Source of the DNA: WHSW01 sp963828755
Lineage (GTDB): Bacteria; Actinomycetota; Thermoleophilia; Solirubrobacterales; 70-9
DNA length: 64,000 nucleotides
NCBI GenBank assembly: GCA_963828755.1
Contig: CAWHFY010000013.1
Span: forward strand, 124,001 to 188,000
Direction: 5' to 3'
A program made the position numbers and the translations under genes. The notes under the pieces are model-generated. The model saw only the letters and a list, made by a program, of their open reading frames with translations. It was not told where the DNA came from and did not search any database. Positions 17,197 through 25,358 of the stretch are shown one piece after another (the first letter of the stretch is position 1; every line of letters starts with the position of its first letter).

Positions 17197-17807
17197 TCAG
17201 TCGCGTACGGCCCGAAAGCGCGCCCCGACGCGCGGAAGCGTCCCCGCCTCGATCTCCGCGCGCTCTTCGTCCGCGAACCCCGGCGGCAGGTTCCAGCGAT
17301 GGAGGTAGGCGCCGCGGGAGACCGGCCCGAGCGTGAACCCCGCCGTGACGAGGGAGGCGCGCACTTCGTCGAGTGGGTGGACGTGGCCGCGAACCTCGGC
17401 GATCAGGTCGGCGGCCGTCTCGCTGTGCTCGTGCTCGCCGCGGCGGGCGATCAGCCAGTCGGCGGCGCGTGCGTCGACGGCATCGACGTCGAACTCGTCG
17501 ACCAGCAGCGAGCTCCCGGGCTTCAGCGCCGCCGCGAGCGTCTCCAGCGACTCGGCCAGCGGCTCGACGTGATGCAGCGAGACGGCGGCGACCGCGGCGT
17601 CGAACCCGGCGGAGGTGCCTCCAGCTCGGCGAGCGCGATCCGCTCGACGCCGGGGCCGGCGTCGCCCGGATCGATCGCGGTGACGTTGTAGCCCGCCTCG
17701 CGCAGCGCGGCGGCGAGCTCCCCGGTCCCGGCGCCGATCTCGAGCACGCTCGCGGGCGCGGGCGGTAACTCTCCCTTGATCCACGTCTCGAGCTCCGGAT
17801 CACGCAT
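17197..17807 (-). CDS. Class I SAM-dependent methyltransferase, one frameshift
   Basis: ATG 17807 begins MRDPELETWIKGELPPAP. Motif I is SVLEIGAGTGELAAALREAG, followed by VTAIDPGDAGPGVERIALAE. The frame then shifts near 17615, and the rest continues as GFDAAVAAVSLHHVEPLAES and LKPGSSLLVDEFDVDAVDA to RVGARFRAVRD. The 611-base span is one base short of an intact 203-residue frame, so a single deletion explains it. SAM-binding residues are intact, but the substrate is unknown. It is divergent from the small gene at 17838, with about 30 bases between starts. Confidence 0.8.
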
Positions 17808-17813
17808 CCGCCG

Positions 17814-17819
17814 TATATA
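17814..17819. promoter_or_regulatory. TATATA -10-like box in the 30-bp divergent gap
   Basis: The only AT-rich hexamer in this neighbourhood, TATATA, sits between the methyltransferase start (17807) and the small gene start (17838). It could serve as a -10 box for either strand. The sequence around it (CCGTATATAGCGG) is nearly symmetrical. No good -35 hexamer is seen. Confidence 0.35.
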
Positions 17820-17837
17820 GCGGCTAGCGTCGCCGGC

Positions 17838-18038
17838 GTGAGCGGACTCGGGGACTTCGGCTGGCGGCAGACCAAGGACGGCCGGGTGCGGATCGCTCGC
17901 GCGGGCCGGGTCGTGACGACGCTCTCGGGGCCGGCCGCGAGCCGTTTCATCACCCGCGTGGAGGGCGCCGACGAGGACGCGGCCCAGCACCTGATGGCGC
18001 GCGCCACCGGTAACTACAAGCGCGGTAACGAGCGCTAG
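17838..18038 (+). CDS. Small conserved-looking hypothetical protein (66 aa)
   Basis: GTG start. The sequence reads as a compact beta-rich unit (DFGWRQTKDGRVRIARAGRV, VVTTLSGPAASRFITRV) followed by a short helix (DAAQHLMARATGNYKRGNER). I cannot assign a named domain. The TTLSGPAASRF and LMARATGNYKRGNE segments look like conserved motifs of an actinobacterial small protein. It ends 13 bases before tRNA-Phe, so the two may share a transcript. No signal peptide or membrane segment is present. Confidence 0.6.
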   Translation: MSGLGDFGWRQTKDGRVRIARAGRVVTTLSGPAASRFITRVEGADEDAAQHLMARATGNYKRGNER

Positions 18039-18051
18039 CCTTACCCGCCGC

Positions 18052-18124
18052 GGCGAGGTAGCTCAGTTGGTAGAGCACACGACTGAAAATCGTGGTGTCG
18101 CCGGTTCGATTCCGGCCCTCGCCA
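18052..18124 (+). tRNA. tRNA-Phe (anticodon GAA)
   Basis: The 73-base cloverleaf is clear. Acceptor GGCGAGG pairs with CCTCGCC, the D arm is GCTC-AGTTGGTA-GAGC, the anticodon stem CACGA/TCGTG encloses loop CTGAAAA with anticodon GAA, and the T arm is GCCGG-TTCGATT-CCGGC. The discriminator base is A. CCA is not encoded and must be added after transcription. Confidence 0.97.
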
Positions 18125-18277
18125 TCGCTCGCTCGATCCCCAACGGCCCCGGTCGGGTCGGCGCCGACACTTGCGATCTCGCTGAAGTGTGAGCAAGGTC
18201 CGTCCGGCGCTGTGGTGGCGGTGTTATGACCTTCTCCACGCAGCGCCGCCGGCGCTCGCCCGTCAGGAGTGATAACT

Positions 18278-18718
18278 ATGCCGCCTGCGCAGATGGCCGT
18301 CGACCGAACCTCGAGTCAGCAGCTCAACCGCCTCTTGGAGGCCTATGAGGCGTTCGCGGACGGACGCCTCGAGCGCATCCCCGACCTCTTCGACCCCGAG
18401 GGCTTCTACCGCACGAGCGGCATGTTCCCCGGAATGCGCGAGCGCTATGTCGGTCACGAGGAGATCGCCGCCTTCTGGCACGCCGCGACCGAGGCGTGGG
18501 AGCGCCTGGAGATCGAGGTCGGCCAGACCATCGCCCGCAACGACCGCGTGGTCGCGCAGGTGTGGCTGGATGGACGCGGGCTCGGAAGCGGCATCGATGT
18601 GAGATTCGAGGCCGGGCACGTGGTCCGGTTCCGCGACCTCAGGATCGTGGAGTTCCTGGCCTTTCCGACCTGGGAGGCGGCGCTCGCCGAATGGGAGCGG
18701 TTGGAATCGCAGCGTTAA
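18278..18718 (+). CDS. SnoaL-like / NTF2-fold protein
   Basis: 146 residues from ATG 18278, chosen because AGGAG at 18265-18269 lies eight bases upstream; an in-frame GTG at 18269 is less well placed. The cone-shaped alpha+beta fold is suggested by LNRLLEAYEAFADGRLERIP, DLFDPEGFYRTSGMFPGM and VVRFRDLRIVEFLAFPTWEA. SnoaL-like proteins include polyketide cyclases, isomerases and many small-molecule binders. No catalytic assignment can be made. It stands alone after the tRNA. Confidence 0.75.
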   Translation: MPPAQMAVDRTSSQQLNRLLEAYEAFADGRLERIPDLFDPEGFYRTSGMFPGMRERYVGHEEIAAFWHAATEAWERLEIEVGQTIARNDRVVAQVWLDGRGLGSGIDVRFEAGHVVRFRDLRIVEFLAFPTWEAALAEWERLESQR

Positions 18719-18805
18719 CCGCGACCGCGACCGAGCCTGCCGCCTCCCGACCGTCCCTGACGAGCCCTTCGAACAAAATGCGCAGCGTCGGCGAGGGGCG
18801 TGCGC

Positions 18806-19186
18806 TCAGCTGACCAGCTCGAGGCCCAGCCAGACGACCACCGCAGTCGCCAGCAGCACCGCGCCCTGGAGCGCGTGCAGCTTCGGCCAGCGCAGATGGG
18901 CGAGGGTCAGGGCCACCACGGCGCCGACGAGGGCGAGCTTGATCTGCAGCGTCGACGCGCCCCAGAGGTCGAAGTGGGAGGCGAGCGCGAAGCCGGTGAT
19001 CAGCAGCACGCCCAGCGCGATCAGCGACCCATAGCCGAATCGCCGCGCCATCGCCCGCAGGCGTTCACGGTCGGGGCTCTGGCGCTCAACGGGGACGATG
19101 ACGAGCCCGAGCACGAGCTGGCCGCCGAGAAAGAACGCCATCGCGATCAGGTGCAGGTAGAGCACCGCTTGCCAGAGATCATCCAC
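18806..19186 (-). CDS. Small integral membrane protein, four predicted TM helices
   Basis: 126 residues. Hydrophobic segments are near 8-30 (LYLHLIAMAFFLGGQLVLGL), 52-70 (SLIALGVLLITGFALA), 80-97 (IKLALVGAVVALTLAHL) and 104-124 (ALQGAVLLATAVVVWLGLEL). The layout with an early His in TM1 and HLRW after TM3 resembles CopD/DUF2269-like or cytochrome-b561-like four-helix proteins. Function is unknown. It lies 30 bases downstream of the aldo/keto reductase stop on the same strand and could be cotranscribed with it. Confidence 0.7.
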   Translation of the reverse strand: MDDLWQAVLYLHLIAMAFFLGGQLVLGLVIVPVERQSPDRERLRAMARRFGYGSLIALGVLLITGFALASHFDLWGASTLQIKLALVGAVVALTLAHLRWPKLHALQGAVLLATAVVVWLGLELVS

Positions 19187-19216
19187 GCCGACAGTCTCCC
19201 AGCCGGCCGCGCCGGC

Positions 19217-20059
19217 TTACGGCGTGACGAACGTGTCCGGGTCCGGCCCGATCCGCTCGCCGGCGTCGAGGGCGTCGATCGCCTCGACTTCGGCGTCGGT
19301 GAGATCGAAGTCGAAGATCGCGAAGTTCTCCTCGATCCGCTCCGGTGTCACCGACTTCGGGAAGACGACGTTGCCGATCTGCACGTGCCAGCGCAGCACC
19401 ACCTGACCGGTCGTCTTGTCGTGCGCGTTGGCGATCTCGGCGAGGGTCGGATCGTCGAGCACCGCCCCCTGGGCCAGCGGGCTCCACGCCTCGGTGACGA
19501 TCCCGAGCTCGGCGTGCTCGTGGCGCAGGCCGCGCTGCTGGAGGCGCGGATGCAGCTCGATCTGATTGACGGCCGGGGTCACGCCGGTCTCGGCGATGAT
19601 GCGCTCGAGGTGGCCGGGCTGGAAGTTCGAGACGCCGATCGACCGAACCAGCCCCGCCGCGCGGGCGTCGACGAACGCGCGCCAGGTCTCGACGTAGCGG
19701 TCGTGCGCGGGCACCGGCCAGTGGATCAGGTAGAGGTCGACGTGGTCGAGCTCGAGCCGCTCGAGGCTCTGCTTGAGCGCCCTGGTCGCCTCGTCGTAGC
19801 CGTGGTGATCGTTGAAGCACTTGGTCGTGATGAAGACGTCGTTGCGCTCGAGTCCGGAGCCCCTGAAGGCCTGCCCGACCTCGGCCTCGTTGCGGTAGGC
19901 GGCGGCTGTGTCGATGTGGCGGTAGCCGACCTCGAACGCCCGCTGGGTCACCTCCTCGGTGTCGGCCGGCGGCACCTGAAAGACGCCGAAGCCGAGCTGC
20001 GGGATCCGGTTGCCGTCGTTGAGCGCGATCTCTGGGACTCTGGTCTCGGTTGGGCTCAT
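19217..20059 (-). CDS. Aldo/keto reductase (2,5-diketo-D-gluconate reductase-like)
   Basis: About 280 residues from ATG 20059 (MSPTETRVPEIALNDGNRIP). The catalytic tetrad is visible: Asp and Tyr in HIDTAAAYRNEAEVG, Lys in ITTKCFNDHHG and His in LYLIHWPVPAHD. The NADP-binding segment is VFPKSVTPERIEENF. Family members reduce aldehydes, ketones or keto-sugars with NADPH in the cytosol. An 11-residue longer start at 20092 is possible. It is divergent from the YihY-family gene. Confidence 0.93.
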   Translation of the reverse strand: MSPTETRVPEIALNDGNRIPQLGFGVFQVPPADTEEVTQRAFEVGYRHIDTAAAYRNEAEVGQAFRGSGLERNDVFITTKCFNDHHGYDEATRALKQSLERLELDHVDLYLIHWPVPAHDRYVETWRAFVDARAAGLVRSIGVSNFQPGHLERIIAETGVTPAVNQIELHPRLQQRGLRHEHAELGIVTEAWSPLAQGAVLDDPTLAEIANAHDKTTGQVVLRWHVQIGNVVFPKSVTPERIEENFAIFDFDLTDAEVEAIDALDAGERIGPDPDTFVTP

Positions 20060-20136
20060 CTGGTCTGGGTTGCCCTTCGCTGGGTCGATCAAACAACGGC
20101 CTGGGTCATCGGCGCGTGAACGGGTATCAACCCCGC

Positions 20137-21093
20137 ATGGCGATTCGCAATCCGAGCGATCTCACCGTGCGCGCGTGGTGGCACGCGATGCGCGATGCGG
20201 CGAAGTCGTTTCAGGCGAAGAGCCTCACCGACGCGGCGGCGGCGCTGACCTACTACTCGGTGCTCTCGATCTTCCCCGCGCTGATCGTGTTGGTCTCGTT
20301 GCTCGGCGTGGTCGGCTCGCAGGACTCGATCGACGGGCTGTTGCGGATCGCCGAGGATCTTGGGTCGTCGTCGGCCGTCGACACCCTGCGCGGCCCGATC
20401 GAGAACATCGTCAACAACTCGGGCGACGCCGGGGTCGCGCTGGTGATCGGGATCGCCGCGGCGCTGTGGTCGGCGTCCGGCTACATCGGCGCCTTCATGC
20501 GCGCCGCGAACCGAATCTACGAGGTCGACGAGGACCGCCCGTTCTGGAAGCTGCGCCCGCTACAACTGCTGATCACCCTGGTGATGACGATCGCGGTCGC
20601 GCTGATCTTGATCGCGCTGGTGCTCACCGGCCCGCTCGCGAAGGCGATCGGCGACGAGATCGGGGTCGGCGGGGCCGCCCTGACCGCGTTCGAGATCGCC
20701 AAGTGGCCGCTGCTGTTCGCCGCGGTCGTCGGGGTGATCGCGCTGCTATACCGGTTCTCGCCCGACGCCCGCCACGAGGGCCTGCGCTGGATCCTTCCCG
20801 GCAGCCTCGTCGCGACCGTGCTCTGGCTGCTGGGCTCGGTCGGGTTCAGCCTCTACGTCGCGAACTTCGGCTCGTACTCGGGCACCTACGGCAGCCTCGC
20901 CGGCGGCATCGTGCTGCTGCTGTGGCTCTGGCTCACCAACGTCGCGGTGGTCTTCGGCGCGCAGTTCGCGGCGGAGCTGGAGCGGACCGCGAACGCCGCG
21001 CGCCAGCCGACGGCGCCCGGCGAGCCGGTTTCGATCGACCCGGCCGAGCGCGACGAGGCGCCGCACTACTCCCCGGTAAGCGACCCGCGCTAG
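20137..21093 (+). CDS. YihY/BrkB family inner-membrane protein
   Basis: 318 residues from ATG 20137. The family opening AKSLTDAAAALTYYSVLSIF is present, followed by about six hydrophobic segments (for example ALIVLVSLLGVVG, LLITLVMTIAVALILIALVL, LLLWLWLTNVAVVFGAQFAA). The NFGSYSGTYGSLAGGIVLLL segment is also typical. YihY was once called ribonuclease BN but is an integral membrane protein of uncertain, probably transport-related, function. The C-terminal 40 residues are hydrophilic. Confidence 0.9.
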   Translation: MAIRNPSDLTVRAWWHAMRDAAKSFQAKSLTDAAAALTYYSVLSIFPALIVLVSLLGVVGSQDSIDGLLRIAEDLGSSSAVDTLRGPIENIVNNSGDAGVALVIGIAAALWSASGYIGAFMRAANRIYEVDEDRPFWKLRPLQLLITLVMTIAVALILIALVLTGPLAKAIGDEIGVGGAALTAFEIAKWPLLFAAVVGVIALLYRFSPDARHEGLRWILPGSLVATVLWLLGSVGFSLYVANFGSYSGTYGSLAGGIVLLLWLWLTNVAVVFGAQFAAELERTANAARQPTAPGEPVSIDPAERDEAPHYSPVSDPR

Positions 21094-21224
21094 CCGCCGC
21101 GGCGGCGACCACGCAGCCCCGGATCCGTCAGTTGCGTCAGGACGCCCCTGTGCCGGCCGACCAACCCTGCATGGACGCAACCCGGAGAGATCGGCCGTCC
21201 GGCCCTCTGTCTAATTTGGGATCA

Positions 21225-22259
21225 ATGAGTAGCCAGGGTCAGATCGAGCCCCTGCAGGCGCCCCTCGAGGCGGCGGGGCCCGTCGAGGTGCCGCTGATTC
21301 GCACCTTCATCCGCGACTTCGCCGAGGGCGACTCGGTCGCCGCGGCGTTCGCGGTCCGCGAGCGCGAGCGGCGCAGCCGCCGCAACGGCGACGACTTCCT
21401 GCGCCTCGTGCTCTGCGATCGCACCGGCTCGGTCGAGGCGGTCGTGTGGGACGACGTCGAGGAGTGCTTCGACGGCGCCGCGCCGGGGTCCGTCGTCTTC
21501 GTCGAGGGTCGGTTCTCGGTTCACCCCCAGTACGGAGCCAAGATCACGGTGCGCTCGCTGCGCGCCGCGAGCGAGGACGAGTACGAGCACGACGACCTCG
21601 CCGAGGGCCCGCCGGTCGCCGCCGACGTGCTCGAGGCCGACCTGCGCTCCCTGCTCGAAACGATCCAGAACCCGCAGCTGCGGCAGCTGCTCGACCGCTT
21701 CTTCGCTCCGGATTCGAAGCTCTGGAAGCGCTTCCGGGTCGCACCGGCGGCGAAGTACTACCACCAGGCCTATCCCCACGGGCTCATGGACCACACGGTC
21801 TCGGTCGCCCAGGCGGTCAGCGCGGCCGCGGCGGCCTTCCCCGGCCTCGACCGTGACGTCGCGGTCACCGGAGCGCTGTTGCACGACATCGGCAAGACCC
21901 AGGCCTACAACGACGATCCGCTCGCGATCGACCTCACCGACGCAGGCCGCCTGCTGGGCGAGATCCCCCTCGGCTACTACCTGGTGCGCCGCACGATCGA
22001 GACGATCGACGGCTTCGATCCCGAGCTCGCCCAGGCCGTCCTGCACATCGTCCTCTCCCACCACGGCAAGCTCGAGAACGGCTCGCCGGTTGTGCCGGCG
22101 ACCCGCGAGGCGACCCTGGTGCACGCGATGGACAACCTCGGCGGAACGCTCGGCAGCTTCGACCGGATCGAGCGCGAGCTGCCCGACGGGCAGGCGTGGT
22201 CGCGGTTCGACCGCGGCCTCGACTCGGCCGCGTACTTCGGCCACCGTCGCGCTGCATAG
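21225..22259 (+). CDS. OB-fold plus HD-domain 3'-5' exoribonuclease, YhaM-like
   Basis: 344 residues. The N-terminal OB-fold nucleic-acid binding region (about 20-125) contains FLRLVLCDRTGSVEAVVWDD and GSVVFVEGRFSVHPQYGAKI. The C-terminal HD domain has YPHGLMDHTVSVAQAV, LLHDIGKTQAYN, HIVLSHHGKLENG and a metal Asp in HAMDNLGG. This order is that of Bacillus YhaM, a Mn-dependent 3'-5' exoribonuclease. A second, shorter protein of the same architecture is at 52460. It is probably cytosolic and involved in RNA turnover. Confidence 0.87.
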   Translation: MSSQGQIEPLQAPLEAAGPVEVPLIRTFIRDFAEGDSVAAAFAVRERERRSRRNGDDFLRLVLCDRTGSVEAVVWDDVEECFDGAAPGSVVFVEGRFSVHPQYGAKITVRSLRAASEDEYEHDDLAEGPPVAADVLEADLRSLLETIQNPQLRQLLDRFFAPDSKLWKRFRVAPAAKYYHQAYPHGLMDHTVSVAQAVSAAAAAFPGLDRDVAVTGALLHDIGKTQAYNDDPLAIDLTDAGRLLGEIPLGYYLVRRTIETIDGFDPELAQAVLHIVLSHHGKLENGSPVVPATREATLVHAMDNLGGTLGSFDRIERELPDGQAWSRFDRGLDSAAYFGHRRAA

Positions 22260-22328
22260 GCGATCCTCGGCGGCGACCGTGACATTCGCCTCGATCTGCG
22301 ACGCCAACGTAACGCTCGGCGTGGCGAC

Positions 22329-22634
22329 TCAGTTGAAGCGGTTGATGCAGCGGCTGATCTGCTGCTGATTCGCGCCGCCACCGCTGTTCACGGCGCGCTC
22401 GATGCAGTCCTGGAGGCGGTTGGTGTCCGAGCTCGAGTCGAAGGCGTCGTCGATCTGTGACTGGACGTCGCCCGGCAGGTCGTCGAACCCGTTGAACGAG
22501 TTGCTGAAGGTGTCGAACGCCGAGTTGGTGGTATCGAGCGTCGGCTTGACGATGAAGAGGTAGACGGCGCCGAGGATCGCCACGGTGGTGACGATCTTGA
22601 TGATCGGGTTGATGACTGTGCCGGCGCCAAGCAT
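22329..22634 (-). CDS. Small single-pass membrane protein, paralogue B (101 aa)
   Basis: The N-terminus MLGAGTVINPIIKIVTTVAI is almost identical to that of the upstream neighbour (22670-23179) and leads into one hydrophobic helix (about 14-32). The rest is polar, with DTTNSAFDTFSNSFNGFDD, and a C-terminal pair of cysteines in RLQDCIERAVN and QQISRCINRFN. The start codon, hydrophobic segment and cysteine pair are shared by the two genes, so this is a tandem duplication of an unrecognised family. The C-terminal part probably faces the outside, where the two cysteines could form a disulfide. Confidence 0.65.
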   Translation of the reverse strand: MLGAGTVINPIIKIVTTVAILGAVYLFIVKPTLDTTNSAFDTFSNSFNGFDDLPGDVQSQIDDAFDSSSDTNRLQDCIERAVNSGGGANQQQISRCINRFN

Positions 22635-22669
22635 GTGATCCCCCCGCGGGGCGCGGATCGACCGGAAAT

Positions 22670-23179
22670 CTAGCCGAACAGCAGGTCGTCGGCGAGGTCC
22701 TTACAGCGCTGCATCGCCGCGGGCGCGAAGCCGGCGCCCTTGACGCATTCGCGGACCCGGTCGGCGCCGCCCTCGTCTCCCTGGGCCGCAAGGCTGTCGG
22801 AGTAGGCGAGCGCGAAGCTGCGATCCGACTGCACCGTGTGGACGAGCTTCTCGCCCTGGTCCTCGCAGCGGCCCATCGCGCGGACACTGTCGCCGGCCTT
22901 CCTGATGCAGCCCTTGATCTCCCGCGCCGCAGCCGGCCAGGTGCTCTGGAGGCTGTTCGCGAACGCCTCGGCGCGGCTGCGCGAAAAGGAGAGGTCAGCG
23001 TCGGCGCTCGCCTGCTGGCTCTGCTGTTGGGCGTTGCGTACCTGCTCGTTGACCGAGTCGACCGCCCTCTCGGTTGTGTCGAGCACCGGGCGGACGATGA
23101 AGATGCCGACCGCGGCCAGGATCGCCACCGTCGTGACCACCTTGATGATCGGGTTGATCACCGTTCCTGCGCCGAGCAC
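22670..23179 (-). CDS. Small single-pass membrane protein, paralogue A (169 aa)
   Basis: It begins MLGAGTVINPIIKVVTTVAI and has one membrane helix (about 14-31). A Gln/Ala-rich helical stalk (VNEQVRNAQQQSQQASADAD) follows, then a domain with four cysteines in two pairs (IKGCIRKAGDSVRAMGRCED and RVRECVKGAGFAPAAMQRCK). The two cysteine modules look like an internal repeat of the single module in paralogue B. I do not recognise the family. It is divergent from pafB and sits directly upstream of paralogue B, probably in the same transcript. Confidence 0.65.
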   Translation of the reverse strand: MLGAGTVINPIIKVVTTVAILAAVGIFIVRPVLDTTERAVDSVNEQVRNAQQQSQQASADADLSFSRSRAEAFANSLQSTWPAAAREIKGCIRKAGDSVRAMGRCEDQGEKLVHTVQSDRSFALAYSDSLAAQGDEGGADRVRECVKGAGFAPAAMQRCKDLADDLLFG

Positions 23180-23212
23180 GCGCAGAATCTAACGCGACCG
23201 TCCCCGGGTACG

Positions 23213-23234
23213 GCGCAATTAGCGCAGTTTGCGC
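23213..23234. promoter_or_regulatory. Inverted repeat in the gap between the membrane-protein pair and pafB
   Basis: GCGCAA (23213-23218) and TTGCGC (23229-23234) form a perfect 6-bp inverted repeat with a 10-base centre that itself contains AGCGCA. It lies midway in the 104-base divergent gap, about 50 bases before the pafB ATG. It could be an operator for either transcript. It does not match the mycobacterial PafBC motif that I know. Confidence 0.35.
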
Positions 23235-23283
23235 ATCCGTACGGCGACGTAGCCCCGAGCGGCCAATATCCTCGACGCGAGGT

Positions 23284-24307
23284 ATGGCGAAGGACACCGA
23301 GAAGCTGATCCGCCAGCTCTCGTTGATCTCATTCTTGATGGCCAACCGTCGGCCGGTGTCGGCGCTGGAGATCAAGCGCGAGGTCGAGGGCTACAGCTCG
23401 ATGAACGAGGATGCGTTCGCGCGGCGTTTTTACGCCGACCGCGCCGAGCTCGAGAGCCTCGGGATCTCGCTTCAGGTCGAGAAGCCGTCAGAGGGGTTCT
23501 TCGAGGCCGAGCTCTACGCCCTGCCGCCCGAGAACTACTACCTGCCCGCGATCGAGTTCTCCGACTCCGAGCTGGCCGCCTTGCGCACCGCGCTCGGCCT
23601 GCTCGACGGCGAGTTCGCCTACGCGGAGCCGTTGCGCCTCGCGCTGCAGCAGGTCTCCTGGGGCCGCCCGAGCCCGATCACCGAGCAGGAGGAGGCGCCG
23701 ATCGACGTCAAGCTCTCGACCGCAGGCTCGGGTCGCGAGCTGTCGCAGCGGCTGGCGAAGATCGAGACGGCGATCTCGCGCCGCAAGACGATCGAGTTCT
23801 CCTACTACTCGCTGCAGCGCGACGACCTCTCCGACCGCAAGGTCAACCCCTACCACCTGGTCTTTCGCGACGGCCAGTTCTATTTGATCGGCTACTCGCA
23901 CGAGCGCGAGGGCACCCGGGTCTTCCGGCTCTCGCGGATCCGGGGCAAGGTCTCCTACGCGACGAAGGCCGAGCACGACTTCGGGGCCCCGGAGGACTTC
24001 GACCCCCGCGACTACGGACGTCGCTCCGACTGGCAGATGGGTGAGCCCCAGGGAACCGCGACGATCTTCCTGCGCGAGCGGATCGTCTGGCTGGTCGAGC
24101 GCGACTTCAGCCGCCACGGCTCGCTGCGAAAGGCCGAGCGCAGCGACGGCGTCAAGGGCCGCGGCATGATCTTCGAGACCGAGTACTCCTCGGCGCGCCA
24201 GCTGATCTCGTGGGTTCTCTCCTGGCGCGAGAACGCCCGCCTGCTCGACCCACCCGAGCTCGCCGCCGAGGCCGACGAGCGCCTCGCGCTGCTGCGCTCT
24301 CGCCACC
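23284..24307 (+). CDS. pafB: WYL-domain transcriptional regulator, PafB half
   Basis: About 340 residues precede the frame change. An N-terminal winged helix (KLIRQLSLISFLMANRRPVS, DAFARRFYADRAELESLGI) is followed by a WYL domain with SRRKTIEFSYYSLQ, VNPYHLVFRDGQFYLIGYS and VFRLSRIRG, then a C-terminal extension ending ADERLALLRS. PafB and PafC jointly activate the LexA-independent DNA-damage regulon in mycobacteria. The frame has no stop here: it runs on out of frame to about 24960, while PafC begins one base out of phase. No stop separates the two coding segments, so they may form one fused PafBC protein, as known in some actinobacteria, split here by a single indel. Confidence 0.88.
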
Positions 24308-25351
24308 GTGGGCGAGTTCGACGTCGCGAAAACGGTCAGCCGACCGCTCGCCGAGGGCACGAACGGGCGCCGCAACGGCGCCACGCGCTCCAACGGTCGC
24401 GCCGAGTCGGTGATCCGCCCCGAGCGCCTCGCCCGCCTCGTCACCCTCGCCGGGCTGCTGATCGGGGCCGCGCGCGAGGACGGCAGCCTGCCGACCAGCC
24501 AGGTGCTCGAGGAGCTCAACATCTCGCTCGAGGAGTTGCACGAGGACCTCGACGTCCTCAACGTCGTCAACTTCGGCGGCGGCACCTACGTCCTCTACGC
24601 CGAGATCACCGGCGACCGGATCGAGGTCGACCCCGACACCTACGGCGACAACTTCGCCCGCCCGGCGCGCCTCCTGCCGCTCGAAGCCAAGGCCCTGATC
24701 GCCGCGATCGACTTGTTCGGCGACCACCTGCCGCAGTCGGGGCTGCAGACGGCGCGCGGCAAGATCGTCGAGGCACTCGGCCACGACCCGTCGCAGGAGG
24801 GCCTCGAGATCGCGCCGGGGCGCGACGACTCCTCGGTCGTGCGCACGGTCAACGAATCGATCCAGGCGCACCGGGTGCTCGAGCTCCAGTACTACAAGGA
24901 GAACGAGGACGACTTCGTCAAGCGCGAGGTCGAGCCCTACCAGCTGGTCAAGGGCCCTGAGGGCTGGTACCTCGGCTGCTTCGACCTCGGCCGCGGCGAC
25001 ACGCGGCACTTCCGCCTGGACCGGATGAAGGAGGCGACGATGAGCGACGCCGAGTTCGAGCCTCGCGAGGGCGTCGAGGAGATGCTCGCCGAGCAGGAGT
25101 GGCTCGTCCACGGTGAGGTCACCTCGGCCGGCATCGCGCGCGTCTGGGTTGCCCCCGACCGGGCCCGCTGGCTGCGGGAGCAGCGTACGGTGGTCGAGGA
25201 GCTCTCCGATGGCGCGGTTGTAGTCGAGGTTCCGTACGGGTCCGACGAATGGCTCGCCCGCGAGGTCCTCAAGGGCGTCGGCGACCTGGTCGTGCTCGAG
25301 CCGAGCGAGGCCCGCGAGGCCGTGCTCAAGGCCGTCGGCACGTCCAAGTAG
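24308..25351 (+). CDS. pafC: WYL-domain transcriptional regulator, PafC half
   Basis: 347 residues if translation starts at GTG 24308. The first 40 residues (EFDVAKTVSRPLAEGTNGRR and more) are polar and look like a linker. The winged helix then follows (RPERLARLVTLAGLLIGAAR, SQVLEELNISLEELHEDLDV). The WYL domain shows HRVLELQYYKENEDDF, VEPYQLVKGPEGWYLGCFDL and HFRLDRMKEA. No ribosome binding site precedes the GTG, which supports a fusion with PafB. Its expected role is the WYL partner that senses a ligand, possibly single-stranded DNA, in the DNA-damage response. The next gene starts 7 bases after its stop. Confidence 0.87.
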   Translation: MGEFDVAKTVSRPLAEGTNGRRNGATRSNGRAESVIRPERLARLVTLAGLLIGAAREDGSLPTSQVLEELNISLEELHEDLDVLNVVNFGGGTYVLYAEITGDRIEVDPDTYGDNFARPARLLPLEAKALIAAIDLFGDHLPQSGLQTARGKIVEALGHDPSQEGLEIAPGRDDSSVVRTVNESIQAHRVLELQYYKENEDDFVKREVEPYQLVKGPEGWYLGCFDLGRGDTRHFRLDRMKEATMSDAEFEPREGVEEMLAEQEWLVHGEVTSAGIARVWVAPDRARWLREQRTVVEELSDGAVVVEVPYGSDEWLAREVLKGVGDLVVLEPSEAREAVLKAVGTSK

Positions 25352-25358
25352 GGGAGCC

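Noticed and set aside
20517..20702. Short antisense open frames in the YihY, pafC and ileS genes
   Set aside because: They lack ribosome binding sites and show the codon mirror pattern expected from the sense genes.
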